64,000 nucleotides of DNA from Asterochloris sp. CNOR1 (Eukaryota; Chlorophyta; Trebouxiophyceae; Trebouxiales; Trebouxiaceae), in assembly GCA_963969365.1 (NCBI GenBank), contig OZ017752.1:248001-312000 (forward strand), given 5' to 3'. Positions 34,823 to 47,400 of this stretch are shown piece by piece. Below the pieces are notes generated by a model. That model had not been told where the DNA came from and did not search any database. It was given only the letters and a program-made list of their open reading frames with translations. The position numbers and the translations under genes are program-made. The stretch's first letter is position 1; each line of letters opens with the position of its first letter.

Positions 34823-36599
34823 TCAGGAGGCGTTGACCACAGTTCCGATGGGCCGTGAACGGTTTGCGCGCCCCTGCAACACCTTGCCCAGGGTCGTGCT
34901 CAAAATAGAATTCGTTGAAGGTAGTTCATCTGCCATGTTTGACCCTGCAGGCAAGCATGCCCATGAAGTCCACCCGCCAAGGACACCCCAGCAGGCACAC
35001 ATGTCACAGCCGTTCCTCAACCACGGTCGCCCCAAAGGCAAAAACGCTGGCTTCGCTCTGCACTTTGCATGGGCTGACATCTAGATCAGCTCCAATGCCA
35101 TTGCTGTCTGGTGACCAGGCAGGGCAAGCACATTCTACAACCTCTGCACTTGGTGGTGTTGGGCTGCTGGTCTCATTGTCAAAGTGAGTTGGGACGGTGC
35201 AGCTAACGCCTTGGGCCTCTTTGCATCGGCACTGGGCCTCTGCCACACCTGAGGTAAGCATTTAGCACACCTGCTGTACGTGGAACCATGGCCGAGGGCC
35301 CTGGCAGCAGGCTGGTGATGGGGTGTGCCAGCGGGGTCTGCAGAGGTCTGGTGGCCACCAGCGGCAGCTGCTCAGGGAAGGACTGTGCAGCCGCACGAGG
35401 CACAGCCAGATGTGCGGCCAGGCCTGAACATGCCCTGGGCAGCAGCCCCAGGGCAGAGAGCTGTGGCAGCATCACAGCTCCCAGCTGGGGAAACATGGCT
35501 GAGGCTGCCTGCACTTGCTGCAGGGCAACAGGGGCAGATTCAGCAGGCACCAGGTGCACTGTCAGAAGGACATGTGCCCGAAGCTTGGCAGTGTGCAGCA
35601 TGCCTGTCCAGCTCAGTACAAGTCCATGAAGCTGTTCTGTGTTGCTTGTGAAAAGTTGCAGACGCTGGACTTGCAAGAGGTCTTACCTCGTATAGCTGCT
35701 GCAGCCAGCGCTGGCGCTCCAGGAGAGATGCTGGCAGGTGCAACCTCGACGCACGGTCGCCCAGCTGGGCCAAAACTGCATGCGCAGGCAATGGCTAGGT
35801 GACAAGCAGGGCTGCATGCCCTGTCTGGGGGCATTTGGCTGTGGAGTGTTGTGCTTTGCTGGATCTTGAAGGCTTGCCAGGATCACGCACAGGCTGTAGC
35901 AGCCTGGCTGCAAGCTTTGCTTGCAGCAACTCAAGCTCGAGCTGGTCTGCATGCATCTGTGCTGACTCACCCAACATGGGCACGCTGCCTGCAGACTAGC
36001 CGCTGTCATTCCAGCCAGAGATCACATGGGGATTCATTATGACAAGGCAATATCGCACAAAACCCAGACCTGAGACGTCCGGTACGCCCACAGCGGCTTG
36101 GGACTGCCCGGCGGCTGCTGCAGCCGCAGCACCTTCCTGGAGGTGCGCCTCCAAGTTGCCGGCCAGGCTGAGCTCACTGTGCTCCGCGAGGGGCGGCTGC
36201 ACTTCTGGACTGCGGCTGGCGGTGTGGCTGGCACCAGAACGCCCCTCGCTGGGGGTGTGGCTGGGTGCACGCCGCAGGAGGGCTGATGCGCCTGCATGCA
36301 CACATGGTCGGGTCCCGTGAGCTGCAGGAGCCGACGTCGGGCAGCTGGCATGCTCTGGCCGGACAGGTGGTGATAGTCATCGAAGCGCTGATCACACAGG
36401 TGCGGCGTGAGTGGTGCACACCGGATGCAGAGGTGACAGAGGCCTGACAAGGCACCGACCACTCGCGACGACAGCTTGGGCTGACGAGCAGTCTCTGGCA
36501 TCTGTGCAGCCGCGCATGCCCACCATGATGGCGCTTCACCCTCTTGCGGGGAGGGACGTCTCCATCAGAGCTGCTTCTCAGGGCACGTGATCGCTTCAA
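34823..36599 (-). CDS. Unrecognised protein with a basic N-terminus
   Basis: Minus-strand coding segments lie in plausible order. An ATG at 36599 opens a basic, NLS-like start (MKRSRALRSSSDGDVPP, RKRVKRHHGG). A Ser/Ala-rich exon at about 36297-36070 follows (EHSELSLAGNLEAHLQEG, QAAVGVPDVSG). Next are a helical exon at about 35990-35880 (MHADQLELELLQAKLAARLL), an exon at 35773-35689 with clear AG and GTAAGA borders (VLAQLGDRASRLHLPASLLE), and an exon from about 35520 (AASAMFPQLGAVMLPQLSAL). The C-terminal exons read VFAFGATVVEER and GSNMADELPSTNSIL, with a stop at 34823-34825. Some joins are uncertain. I recognise no family; a nuclear protein is suggested only by the basic start. Confidence 0.45.
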
Positions 36600-36900
36600 G
36601 TGGGAGTTCCTGCAGAGATACAGGTGCTACTGCAGACTCACATGGGGTTGATCTATGCAACCAGATGAGGGACAGAGGGCAGACTGCAGAACACAGCATC
36701 ATGCCGGCCCATGCACACTGATTGAGCAGCTCTCAGTCTGAGACAAGCGTAGCATGCCGCATTGTTGGGTAGCAGAGCTACTGAAGAGAAGATGCTGGGT
36801 TTGAACGGCATGTGCTGGCCCACCAGTGATTTTTGATGGCGTTGTCAGTACGACCTGGCAGGAACTTTGAAATGGCAGCCCACTTGTTGCCTAACGTTGC
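36600..36900. other. Intergenic, nothing recognised
   Basis: About 300 bp upstream of the minus-strand unknown gene and of weak plus-strand frames. No motif found. Confidence 0.35.
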
Positions 36901-37374
36901 ATGTTTGTCTACAATGATGCGCTCCTACAGGAGCAGGCTTGCAGAAATGAAATGATAAGGTCAACAATGGGGGTCGGAGCACCAGAAGGGTTGTCTGGCA
37001 TTGGTCAGCTTGCAGTGTTTGTTGTGAGCAGAAGGCAGAAAAGATTGAGGGCAGCGGGGCTGATACAGAGGAGGGCTGACCTCTTCAGCAGTGAAGGGCT
37101 CCTTCTTCAGAGAGGGATCAAGTTGGTTGAACCACCTGCAGCAGCAACAGCGCTCTGTGCCACCATCATCTGTCAGCCTTTACAAACAGGCCCTGCATGC
37201 TTCTCAACGTTCTTAGTGCCACTGCAAGTGCCAACAGACCCCCGTGAAAAGTTCGCATGTTATCCAGGTTGTAGGCCCTGTTCCATACCTCAAACTTTGC
37301 ACAGCTGCATGGTCAGCAGGCAGACAGCATGTAGACCGGCTGTGTACACGTCTGCCAGGGCGCAGTGGGGGTAG
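36901..37374 (+). other. Open frame of unknown status
   Basis: An ATG-started frame of 157 codons. Its first two thirds look coding (GLSGIGQLAVFVVSRRQKRL, then AAGLIQRRADLFSSEGLLLQ); the last part is Cys/Pro-rich and looks like intron read-through. A second coding-like patch lies at about 37610-37830 (GGHAEWLRWIRSLGVVPEQL) after a CTGCAG acceptor and could be a later exon of the same gene. No domain recognised. Confidence 0.3.
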
Positions 37375-39129
37375 TGAGGGACACTCAAAACAGCAATGCT
37401 CCACATGCCCTCACCTCAAACGACAGCTCTTGCCATTACGTGGAGGGATGGTACCAAGAGTCTGCAGGGGCCAGGAACATGTTTGCATGAGAATATGACA
37501 GCAAGGGTTTTGGGGCCAAACGAGCGTCTGGGAGCTCACTGCCGCAATCAGGCTCCAGTTGCATGGGCCGTATGTCAGAACCAGTTGTGCCAGCTTTGCA
37601 TCCTCCTGCAGGGCATTGGCGGCCATGCAGAGTGGCTAAGGTGGATCAGGTCACTTGGAGTAGTGCCGGAGCAGCTGCCACCGACTCGGCAAGCAGTACA
37701 CGCACAGGCTCAGGAGAAGTCCACTCAGATCATTCGAAGCTGCGAGGCATTGCACAACTGCAACTCAACAGAACTTGATCCAGACCTTGTTTGTCCAAGC
37801 AGCTCGCTTGCTGGAAGTAATTGCCTCATCTGAGACGCTGTGGGGTGGGCTTGTCCCTTGGCTCATCGCCCATGCAGGAATCGGCGCGGGACGTGGTTGA
37901 CCGCGACTTTGTCTTATTTCAACAGGTTGAACCACCAAGTTCTTGACAACATGCTCATCAATCGCTCACCAAAGACGTGCTAGCCAAACGCTGAAATGGA
38001 GGCATGGCTGCAACCCGACAGCTGGAATGCTTCGCCTGGTTGATGATGGATTGCGATGCTTTTGTGACAAGACTTCAATTTTGGCGCAATGCTGCAAGCC
38101 CTCAGTAGTGGCAGACGTGTGGCTGGTGGCCCAGAGACAAAGGTCCTGCGCATGGTCACTGGTCGACTGCTCAACAGGCCTCTGCTCCAGATGTTCATAC
38201 ACATAGCCTGCTTCATTACTGCGGCAACCTCAAGGCTTGGTGGTCTTTGAAGCTGAAGTGGCACACTCTCAGCGGGCAAGATAGCACATTTCCTCAAGCA
38301 CGACTGCCAGCCACTGACCCCAAGTGCAAAAGATTGGGGGCCTGTCAGCTGATAGACAACTCTGATGCTCTCACAAGCAAGACGGCTGCCTCCTTCTTGA
38401 AAGTTTTGATGGTAAAGATATGTACGGTCACGGCGACTAATGTGAGTACTTCCCTTCAATTGCTTGCAACATGCACTGTGCCCATCACATTCTGAATGAT
38501 AGCCAGTGCTGCCTGTCGGCGGCGCTGGTGTCCATCACTTGGAGCTGGCAAATGAGTCTTTACCTTTACCTTTATCTAGAGAGCCCTCTGCAAGTGTGAT
38601 TATGGCACACTTGGAGTTGTACAGCATCGATGCAAGCTGCCACAGCTGAGCCCACACCTGCTGTTGCACCAGAGTGCTGGATGGCAGCATTGGCATACAT
38701 CAAACACAGCCATGCAGGCCATTACCTTCGCAACTGGCGGTCAGAAACCGCTAAGCGGACTACGTGTCACCTTCGGTTGTTCAATCTTGGTCGCCTTCCC
38801 ACCATTTTAAGGGTTCCAGTACTGTTTCCGCAGCTGCGGGCGGCCCCACAATTGTGAGGCACTATCCGCATGGGGGGCCAGGGCTTGTAGCGTTGGCCGT
38901 GTAGAATCTCATCTATTGTCTGCATCACAAGATCAGGCAGGATGCTGGCACATTGCCAGCATGAAGCCTGGGCTCATCGGCAGCAATTTCTGTGCAGGCA
39001 GACCCAACCAAGTCCTGCAGCACAGCCTGTCATGAAACACAGAGCCCTAGCCTCAGCCCCCTGGTGAGGCATTGCTTGCTTGCCACCAGCAAAAGCGCTC
39101 TTCAGCAGGTTGCTGGCTGTGCCCCTGCA
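37375..39129. other. Poorly resolved stretch upstream of the UVR/NTF2-fold gene
   Basis: It contains the patch at 37610-37830 mentioned above and an ATG frame at 38630-38857 that might encode a transit peptide or a separate small protein. No homology or clear splice chain was found. A short CTTTAC repeat lies at about 38559-38575. Confidence 0.3.
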
Positions 39130-40844
39130 GGTGCACAAGGCAACACACCTGCAGCAGGAAGCGGAGACGGTGCTGCCAGGCAGCAGCGCAGGAGGAGCCT
39201 GCTGCTGCAGAGACCCCTCTCAGGCAGCTCAGTGAGCAGCTGGGCGCAGCTGTGGAGGCAGAGGACTACCTGACAGCTGCTAAGCTGAGAGATGAGCTCA
39301 GGTGAACCAATCAAGCTGAAGCAGGCCTTGGACACACGCTGTGGCTTGCTATAAACGCTTTCTTCAATGCCTGCTGGCTGCACACAGCTGCCAGGGCAGG
39401 GGACCGGCCTGTTTTTGGGGCTTTGCAGCAGGGATCAAACGATCTGCTGACATTGCACCAAGAGATTGCATGTGTTTTGCACAGGATTGCAGCTGCACTG
39501 AAGTTGCAGGACTCAAGTAGCCTGACGGTAGCCGTGAGACCTGTCATGACAGACATCTCAAGGACATTAATGCTGCAGCCGCCAGCAGCAGGACTCTGGG
39601 CTTGCATTTCCCTTGCACAAGGGCGCCAACCCCAACCTGAGACATGCTGCGGCCCTCTGATGCCATGCCCTGTCTGCAGCCGGCGGCGGCAGGACCAGAG
39701 GGTCGCAGTCGAGGAGGCAAACAACCTCTTCTACGCAGCATTCCAGGCCTGCAGCATCAAGGCAGGTGCTGCGTGAGGGCTGCAGTGTCTCCAGCGGCCG
39801 TCAATGCTGTGTGCATAGGCGGCACAGCTTGGCACGCGCACCATTCGCCTTTGGTCTAATCTGCACTGTGCCTGGCAGGGCATGAGATCTGCCGTCAAGC
39901 ATACACAGCGGGGACGACATGCTTGCACGGGTGCCCTGCAGGATCCTTGCTGACTCCAGATGGGTAATGTGCAGGGCATGGAGGAGGTCTGGGGAGAGGG
40001 TGAGCACATTCAGGTCATCCACCCGGCCACGGAGTGCATCTCTGGAAGGGAGCACGTGAGTTGCACAGGGAGCCCGCCTGCCGGCCTGTCCAAGCTCTTT
40101 CAGCTGCCTGGTCTGAGGTGTCCAGTACCATGATGCGCTGTCCAGCATTCTGCACCGCAGTGCCCTGCCTTCACGCGGTCAAAGAGCAGTCTGTCAATGC
40201 CATGCAAGTGGCCCATGGTCCCGCAGGGGACGTTTCATGCATGCTCTGCCTTTGCACAGCCACCAAGAGCTGCAGTGGTGCTCTCACCAAAGAAGGCCGC
40301 CAGCTACAGGTCCTGAGCAGCTGGCGCATGGTGCTCCGTGGAGAGTTCTCCATCCACCTGGAGGACCTACGCATCTACGCGACAGATAGGGACGCCTTTG
40401 TGACCTGCGTGGAGGTCATCAATGCTGAAGGGTCTGTAGGCAGGTCAGCAAGCCAGGTCAAACATCGAGCTGCTTGGCGGCGTCCCAGGAAAGCCAGGAC
40501 AGCTGGTGCAGTGAAGTAGGTGGCAGCACTGGGCAGCCAGGAAAACTGATTGAGCAAGCATGGAACACCTGCGTACAGTGACCATGCACCACCAGCTGGG
40601 CTCATGTGATGCAGACAGCTTGCTAAGTGCCTGGCCAACTGCAGCAGGTCTTGCCCTTCTGCAGAAGCTGGCATGCGCGGTGTCTTGTGGGCGCTTGAGT
40701 CACTCTGCTGTGCTGCTGCTGTGCAGGACGGCAGCCACCAACGTCTTCGAGAAGCAGGGTGATGTGTGGAAGATTGTGCACCATCATGGTGGCCCTGTGC
40801 CAACCAGAAGAGTTCTATCAAAGGAGATCCAGGACTCTCTCTGA
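39130..40844 (+). CDS. UVR-domain plus NTF2-fold (SnoaL-like/DUF4440) protein
   Basis: An exon ending at 39301 encodes a UVR motif: LSEQLGAAVEAEDYLTAAKL followed by RDELR, the helical hairpin known from UvrB/UvrC and from plastid Clp and EXECUTER-like proteins. The following exons 39680-39761, 39960-40055, 40310-40443 and 40727-40844 build an NTF2-fold domain: VEEANNLFYAAFQACSIK, then MEEVWGEGEHIQVIHPA, ECISGREHVLSSWRMVL, IYATDRDAFVTCVEVIN, and NVFEKQGDVWKIVHHHGGPV before the stop. The W-x..D..V.C.HP and SG(R)E..L.SW pattern is typical of the SnoaL/DUF4440 group. UVR plus NTF2-fold fusions occur in plants and algae, often with plastid targeting; I could not find the N-terminus to test that. 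The intron after 39761 uses a GC donor (AAG|GCAGGT). Biochemical role unknown. Confidence 0.72.
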
Positions 40845-41424
40845 TGTGTTTCTGAAGGGTCATGCTGCTTGTCAATTTTGTTTGTGTCAAGTCCAGACTA
40901 TGAAGTTCTCCTGTTCTGTTTAGGCATTACTTAGAGCCAGCCACATCTGCCAGTTGTCCTAGTTTGCCAAGTGCAGTGCTGGACCTTGTGAATTTGAGCT
41001 CCTCTGTTTGCCTGACATTGAAGTTGCTCTTGCCATCGTAGAATGGCTGTCACACAGTGAACATCACTCACCCTCACTTTAACTTGGAGGATGGTGAAGG
41101 ACTTCAAACTCAAAGCAACACATGTCCCGCAGGCTTGACCAAGGGTTCAGAGGCACTACGATCATGGAGACAAGCATCTCAAGGGGGCAATGGGAGAAGG
41201 CATTTCAATTTGGGTGCTCCAGACTTTGCTGTCCACTTGTTTGTAAAACTTGATATGTCGCCCTGCTTCCAGCACGCAATTCAACTTAGCTCATAAGCTT
41301 CTTACGTGCGCCTAAGCAAATCACTTGGTGGCAACAAAAGGGGCATGACTTTGCAGCTCGCCTCATCAAGCAAGCTCGGCTGGCTGGCTGGGCCACACCC
41401 CACCACACAACCTCTGTAGGTGGC
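40845..41424. other. Convergent 3' intergenic region
   Basis: About 580 bp between the stops of the UVR/NTF2-fold gene and FLVA. It should hold both 3' UTRs. No clear TGTAA on either strand and no coding potential. Confidence 0.4.
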
Positions 41425-44400
41425 CTAGTAGTGATTACCAGCCTTCCGATGGTGCACAGCTGTCTGGGCATCTGGCGCCAGCACCTTCCCACCATCCACA
41501 GTGGCATACACAATCCAGTGGTCCCCAGCCTCTATACGGTCCTTTATGCTGCAGGTCACGTAGGAGGCTGCCTCCTTCAGGATTACGCAGCCACTGTCCT
41601 CATCCACCTCTGTGGCAACTCCCTCAAAACGGTCCTGGGCTGGCTCAAAGGGCTTGCACAGCTGCTTGATGGCCGACTGCAGGACAAAAGAAACAGGTTT
41701 AGCTGTGCTGACGCACATTTCAGGCAGGGCAGCCACGAGCTGGCTCGAGAGGTTTGACCAGCTGCCTGATAGCCACATACAAAAAGAGATCTTCTTTGAA
41801 CCATGAGCCGGACGCTGCAGGTGAGCTGTTGGGGTTCTCCGGGGCAAGCGCGTAAGGGGAGCCTGAACAGGGGGTGACTGTGCGCACCACAAAAGGCGGG
41901 GCAAGGAAAGCCCAGGACAGACAGTGATGCATACTTAGCAATGCACAGCAACAGGGCGGGGCCCTGAGGGATTGCCCACAGCGTGGAGGCATGGCCTTGC
42001 CTTCTCCTTGCCCTGAGCCAGCACGTTCAAGATGAATTTGTTGCCCAAGACCATGAGGGGCTCCACAGCACGGTCTTTCTTGACAGCCACCGATACGCCA
42101 GGAGGGTCGAAGGACGCCTGCAGGGTCAGTATATCAGCTCAGGTACACATTGCGTCAAGCACACAAGCCAGAATAATTTTGTTGTGGGTTGACAAGCATC
42201 AGAGAGTGTCCAGGCATGTCCGGCGCAGTCAACGCCGGGCGCCAGATTGAGCCATCAGATGGGCAGTGGGCGCCATGAGCTGACGGAATAGCAGGCAGAT
42301 TAGTCGTGTCTTGAGGGACCATGTATGTTGTCAACGTTTGTGTGGGTCCTGAGGACTGGTGTGTTCTGTCTCACCTGGGCAACCCATGAGGCCAGCATGG
42401 CACTCTGTGCATCATCATCCCGGCCAGTTACCACACAGAGCGCGCCAACCAGGCGGCCTGTGGCTGCCTCCAGGCCCCCTCCTGCAGGCACAGGTATTTG
42501 TTATAATGAATCCATGATTATATGATCCATCCATGCCACACAGAGGAATGCAGATCTGCTTGCACGTGCACAGCTCCATGTGAGGCAGCACACCAGGCCG
42601 TGGGCATCACTGGCAGCAGTCCTTGCACGGGGGTGTGCCCTGCAGTTGTCCAATCACTTGAGACAAGCTCTGCTAGTGCCACCTGCGAGAGGTTCAGTCA
42701 CTCGTCACGTCATGCCGCAAACATCAGCCCTCGTGATGCATCCTGAGCCAGAAGTGCTGCATTTGAATCTACTCAGGCCCCCGCAATCCCCCATGCCACA
42801 CCAGGCATGCCTTTCCAAGACCACAGCAAACTGCTCCAAAGCCAGGGCATCATTGCAGGGTTCCCAGGCAAGGCGGCCTCACCAGACTTGCCACTCCCGG
42901 AACCAGCCTGGCGCTGCACCTTGCGAGCCTTCTTCCTCACAGCCTGCGCGAGGTCAGTTCCGCTCTCCTCACAGACCTGCACGTCCTTGGCTGAGGGCTT
43001 GAACTTCACTCGGATGGGCCGGAAGGCCTGCGGGAACCCAGCATCCTGCAGCATCCAATGGCAGGGATGAGGTACATGCTGGCAGTGTCCTGCAGCACCC
43101 AGGGGTCAAGCTGCATGCTGGCAGTGCCACGACTGCGTTTAGGGCCAGGGGTGAGATGCATGCTAGCAGTGTCGTATGTACTTCCAGGGCAAGGGGTAGC
43201 ATTTGTAAAGGGCGGAAGGTTTTGTGCTGGCGGTGCCCCGCCTGAATTGAGTCCTGCCTGCATCAAACCGCTCCTTCACTATCCTACTTCCAGAGCTGGG
43301 AGACTGGCTTCACACAAAGGCGCATGTTGCGCTGCTGGAAGAGAGGTGGCAGGCTGCTCCGTACAATTACGAGTTGGCTCAGTGGCTCAAGACATCAACA
43401 CCATTGGTGGCCTTGATCACCAACTGCAAATGTACAGATGGCTGTCCCTTCTGGTGAAAGCATGCTGCTTGGGCGCTGTTGCTTCTCGCGCCAAGCAACA
43501 GAGGCAGTATGAGGTGTGCTGTACTCAGTATGCTGTTTGAGCAGAGCATGCAAGCAGCACATAAAGCAGCAGGTGCTGTGCCACACCTTGAGCCTTGATT
43601 CAAGCTGGTCAACCGCCTCCCCCGACCAGCCAAAGCTGCCGAAGACGCCGCAGGGCATCTCTCTCGCCTTGGGCTCCCGCAGCAGGGCACCAAGAGTTGT
43701 CTGCACCTGCACCCGGTGGACAGACATGCAGTCTCAGAGCCCAGCCTCAGCCAGCTGCCCATGGACAAGGAGGGTAAAAAAGTACACTTCATGACAGTTG
43801 AAGGTCAGTATCTTGCAGGTGGACAGGGCCGCCTCTGCGACTTGGGTTAAAAGCTTGCAGTGCACATCAGGGGGTTGTTTTCGGCACAAGAAGCAGGGCA
43901 CCTTGCTCCAGGGCAAGCCTTCGCAATCCTGCTGCCTGCTGTGCTGCTGAGGCGTGAGGCAGCGCAGCTGCCCCAGAGGCTCTTCACCCTGCTGCCAGAC
44001 AACATACACTGTGCTGCACTGTTGTGCAGGGCAGCAGCTGTCCCCTGCATTCCCCCACTTGCTGCCTGGCATGGTGCACTGCAATGTAGTAACCCAGCGC
44101 TCTAGCTGCCCTGCACCTTTATTGCCAGACAATGTGCAGCATGCTGCAGATGTGCTCAGCTCAGCTGCCATACTGCAAAGGCGCTGCCGGTGCAGCGTAC
44201 ACTTGACCCACTTGAATTTGGCGTGTGGCCTTCCAGAGTCACTGATCAGCAATGCAATGGCCAGAGCCTGCCAGTGCAGATATTTTAGCGGCTGGGTTCT
44301 GCTTCAGCCCTCCCGGTGCAGCACAAGCTTCCCCACCTACATTGGCATGTGCACGCCAGGAGCCTGGCACAGCCATGATGGCACCGCAAGCGCAGCATAG

Positions 44401-47400
44401 GGAGCCTACCTGTGTGGGCATGTGCCCTCCCAGGGTCGGGCTGCCGATCACAAAGCCGCCCGAGCCAACCACAGCCTTCACGGCATCATCTGTGCTCTCA
44501 ACCTCCAGGTTGATGGTCTCCACACCCACCCCTGCCTTGGTTATGCCCCTACTGATAGCCTGCAGGACAGTTGGAGAAGCATTGGAACTTCATCCTCTAC
44601 AGCTGTTTCACAATTTGCAGATCTGCTCAGGCTGCACAGGGTGTGGGGGTGGGGGCCACCTTGTGCTTTGTAGCATCCTGGTCAGAAACAGCCTCCAGGA
44701 AGGGGACAGCCTGCAGTACCCCAATTGCTGCCGCGCACATGTGCCCTGCCCTGCGTATACGTCAGGCAAACAGAATAGCACAACGATGCACAGACAGGGG
44801 TAGCGAGCTCTGAGCAGCCAGGCTGACAGGTTTTCCAGTGGGTAGAGCATGCAGCAGGGACGCGAGTGCTGCCGCCAACCTGCGCCATTCCCGCTGTGTT
44901 GCCATAGGCGCTGGCGTACAGCACAGCGATGCGCAGCTCGTCTGAACGCTTGATCTGCTCCAGCGTCCAAGACCTGCATCACAATGTTGCTGAGTCATTC
45001 TGAAGGCGGTGCCTACTGCCACAGGCATGACTGGGCTAACAGCACCCTGCTATGCCACTTCCTGAGCTGACAGGTAGGCTTGACTAAGGCCTGCAGGCGC
45101 GCTGCAGGGCATCAGGCCACAGCTCACAACAACTGCACAAGCTCCCTGCCTGATACCTGCTGCGTCTCCTTGCAGCAGGCACAGATTTTCACTCAAGCTG
45201 GGATGAAGCCTCATGCAATTTGCGCAGCAACTCTTTGACTGGTGTCACTACCGCGGGCCATGCAGGCTCCATAGTTATGCAGCAGGCACTGGCATTCCAC
45301 GGCCGCTGGCCGGGCGCAGCTGCTGATTCTCGATCCAGCAGCTCCCGTACTGACAGCATCTCTACTCCTGCCCTGAACTGTGTCAGAGCTTGCTGGTAGT
45401 CTACGAGCAGCTGAGTGACTGACTGGCGCAGGCATGGGTGCAGGCGACTGGCACTGGCGCAGCTGCTGTGTCTGTCAACGCAAGCAATACCTTCAGACAG
45501 GATCTGGCTTGTGGCAGAGCTTACTGGTACTGGCGCAGCAGCTCTGTGACCGATGTCTGCACCACTGGGCCGTGCAGGGGACACAGCGCCGCCACTGCCA
45601 AAGGCTGCCCAGTCAGCGTGTAGCCAATAAGCTGCAGGCAGGAAGCTGCCAAGAGTGAAGGCTTCACAGCCAAATGCAGGCACAGGCAGCTGAGATGACA
45701 GAGGCTCAGGTCCAAGCTTGATGAAAAATTCCATAATTCTCCTCACAGAGCCTGATGACCCCTGGAAAGTGTCCTCACAGGGCTTGATGGACCCTGACGA
45801 TTGTCCTCACAGGGCTTGATGACCCCTGAGATACTCCGCAGTGAAGAGTGCACCAGAGCTGTGGGATTCGGGCCCTGCCAGAAAAATTGAAATGAGGCAG
45901 GTTGAAAGCTTTGAAACCCACAGACAGCACCCAGCACTCACGTCTTTGCCGAAGGTCGCTGCCTGGCTGGCCTCCAGCTTTGCCTGCACAGCCTTGACTG
46001 CGCGCTGCACACTGTTCAGGAGCCCATCCACCACAGGGGTGTCCTCAGCAGAGGGCGAGATGACCTCCCCCAATCGATCCAGAGCCCCTGCAGCAGATCA
46101 GTGGGCTTGAGGCAGTGGTCACTCACTGCTTCATACAAGGAGACTGCGGAGCTGGGGTGGCCTCAGTAGGATGCGAGATGAGGGTCAGGATGCTGGTCCA
46201 CCCAGCACAGGCCCCTTGCAAGATTGCTCTGCTCCTGCCAGCAGCATGCAGCAACAAGACGCCTGCGGTGCAGCTGGCCTGGCAGCATGACAGAGCTGGG
46301 CACATACTGTATCAAAGGTACTGTGTACAACAGTGCCACTCCTGTTAGGGACAGCCCCCCTGATTGAGCCACACAAACACACCTTCAGCCTGCCTGGACA
46401 CAGGACCAGCCAGCCTGCAGCCGAAAGAGTGCCCGTGTGCGGTTTGCCTGTTGCCTGCCCATCTAAAGCTCATAAGCCAGCCCAGAAGCACACTTGCAGC
46501 CTTCTTGGCCACTGCAAATGCATTGCATCCACTGACAGCATGCAGCTATGCGAATGGCAAAGAGCGGCTTGTCTGAGAGCAGATTGGCCCCCCCATACAG
46601 GCAGGGGGCCACCTGTGGCATGCTTGCATTTACCAAATAAACCTAGTGATTGGCCTTGTACAGCTTGCCAAGCAGCAGAGTGCCCATGCTGGCAGGAGCC
46701 CACCTGCTGCCTGCTTGGCCACCGGGGCCAGCATGCAGTCGAAGAAGTGCCGCCAGTCGCTGCCAAACACGTCCCACCCTCCCACGTCCACAGCCGCCTC
46801 CCCAGAGGTGCCCGCGAGGCTGGGGGCCACGTGGGCTGAGAACAGCTTGGAGCTGAAGAGCAGGTGGTCCTGGGGGCTGTACACGCACAGCAGGTCGGGC
46901 CACCGCGGGGTGGGCACCGGGAGGAGCTGCAGCACATGGTTCCTGCAGTGGTGCAGGAGCACTGCCAGGTGAAGGGCCAGCGTGAAGCTGAATGGGGCTA
47001 GCGTGCACCAACTTCCAAGTAGGCTGTCTGCAGGAGCTGCAGGCTGCGGGTCCACCTGGAGGCAATGGCTCGTGCTATTGTGTTCAGGCTGATGTGTCCA
47101 TCGTGCATGCACAAATGCGCAGTGTGTCATGGTGCAGAATCTGGATCTTGCAGGGAGGCAGGGGACCGCTGTTCAAACATTGTTGGTCACAGGCGTGTCA
47201 CACTGCGGGGTATGCAAACGCAAGAGCTGCAGGACCAGGCTCCTGCAGGCACATTGGGCTGTGTTGCAACCAGTCAGAACAAAATTGGTTCCCAATGTAT
47301 ACTGGCAGGGGCGGCACCATGTGGGTCCTGCAGTTGGGCACTACAGAACTGCATATGCACTAGTTTTGACCATAATGGCACTCTGTAGGCCTGCACATCT

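Noticed and set aside
35203-35676. A continuous 157-codon protein on the minus strand.
   Set aside because: Only the middle part looks coding; the ends cross plausible splice sites, so it was treated as part of the gene at 34823-36599.
43734-44252. A 172-codon minus-strand frame as its own gene.
   Set aside because: It lies wholly within an FLVA intron, lacks conserved segments and is rich in Cys/Gln as intron read-through here usually is.
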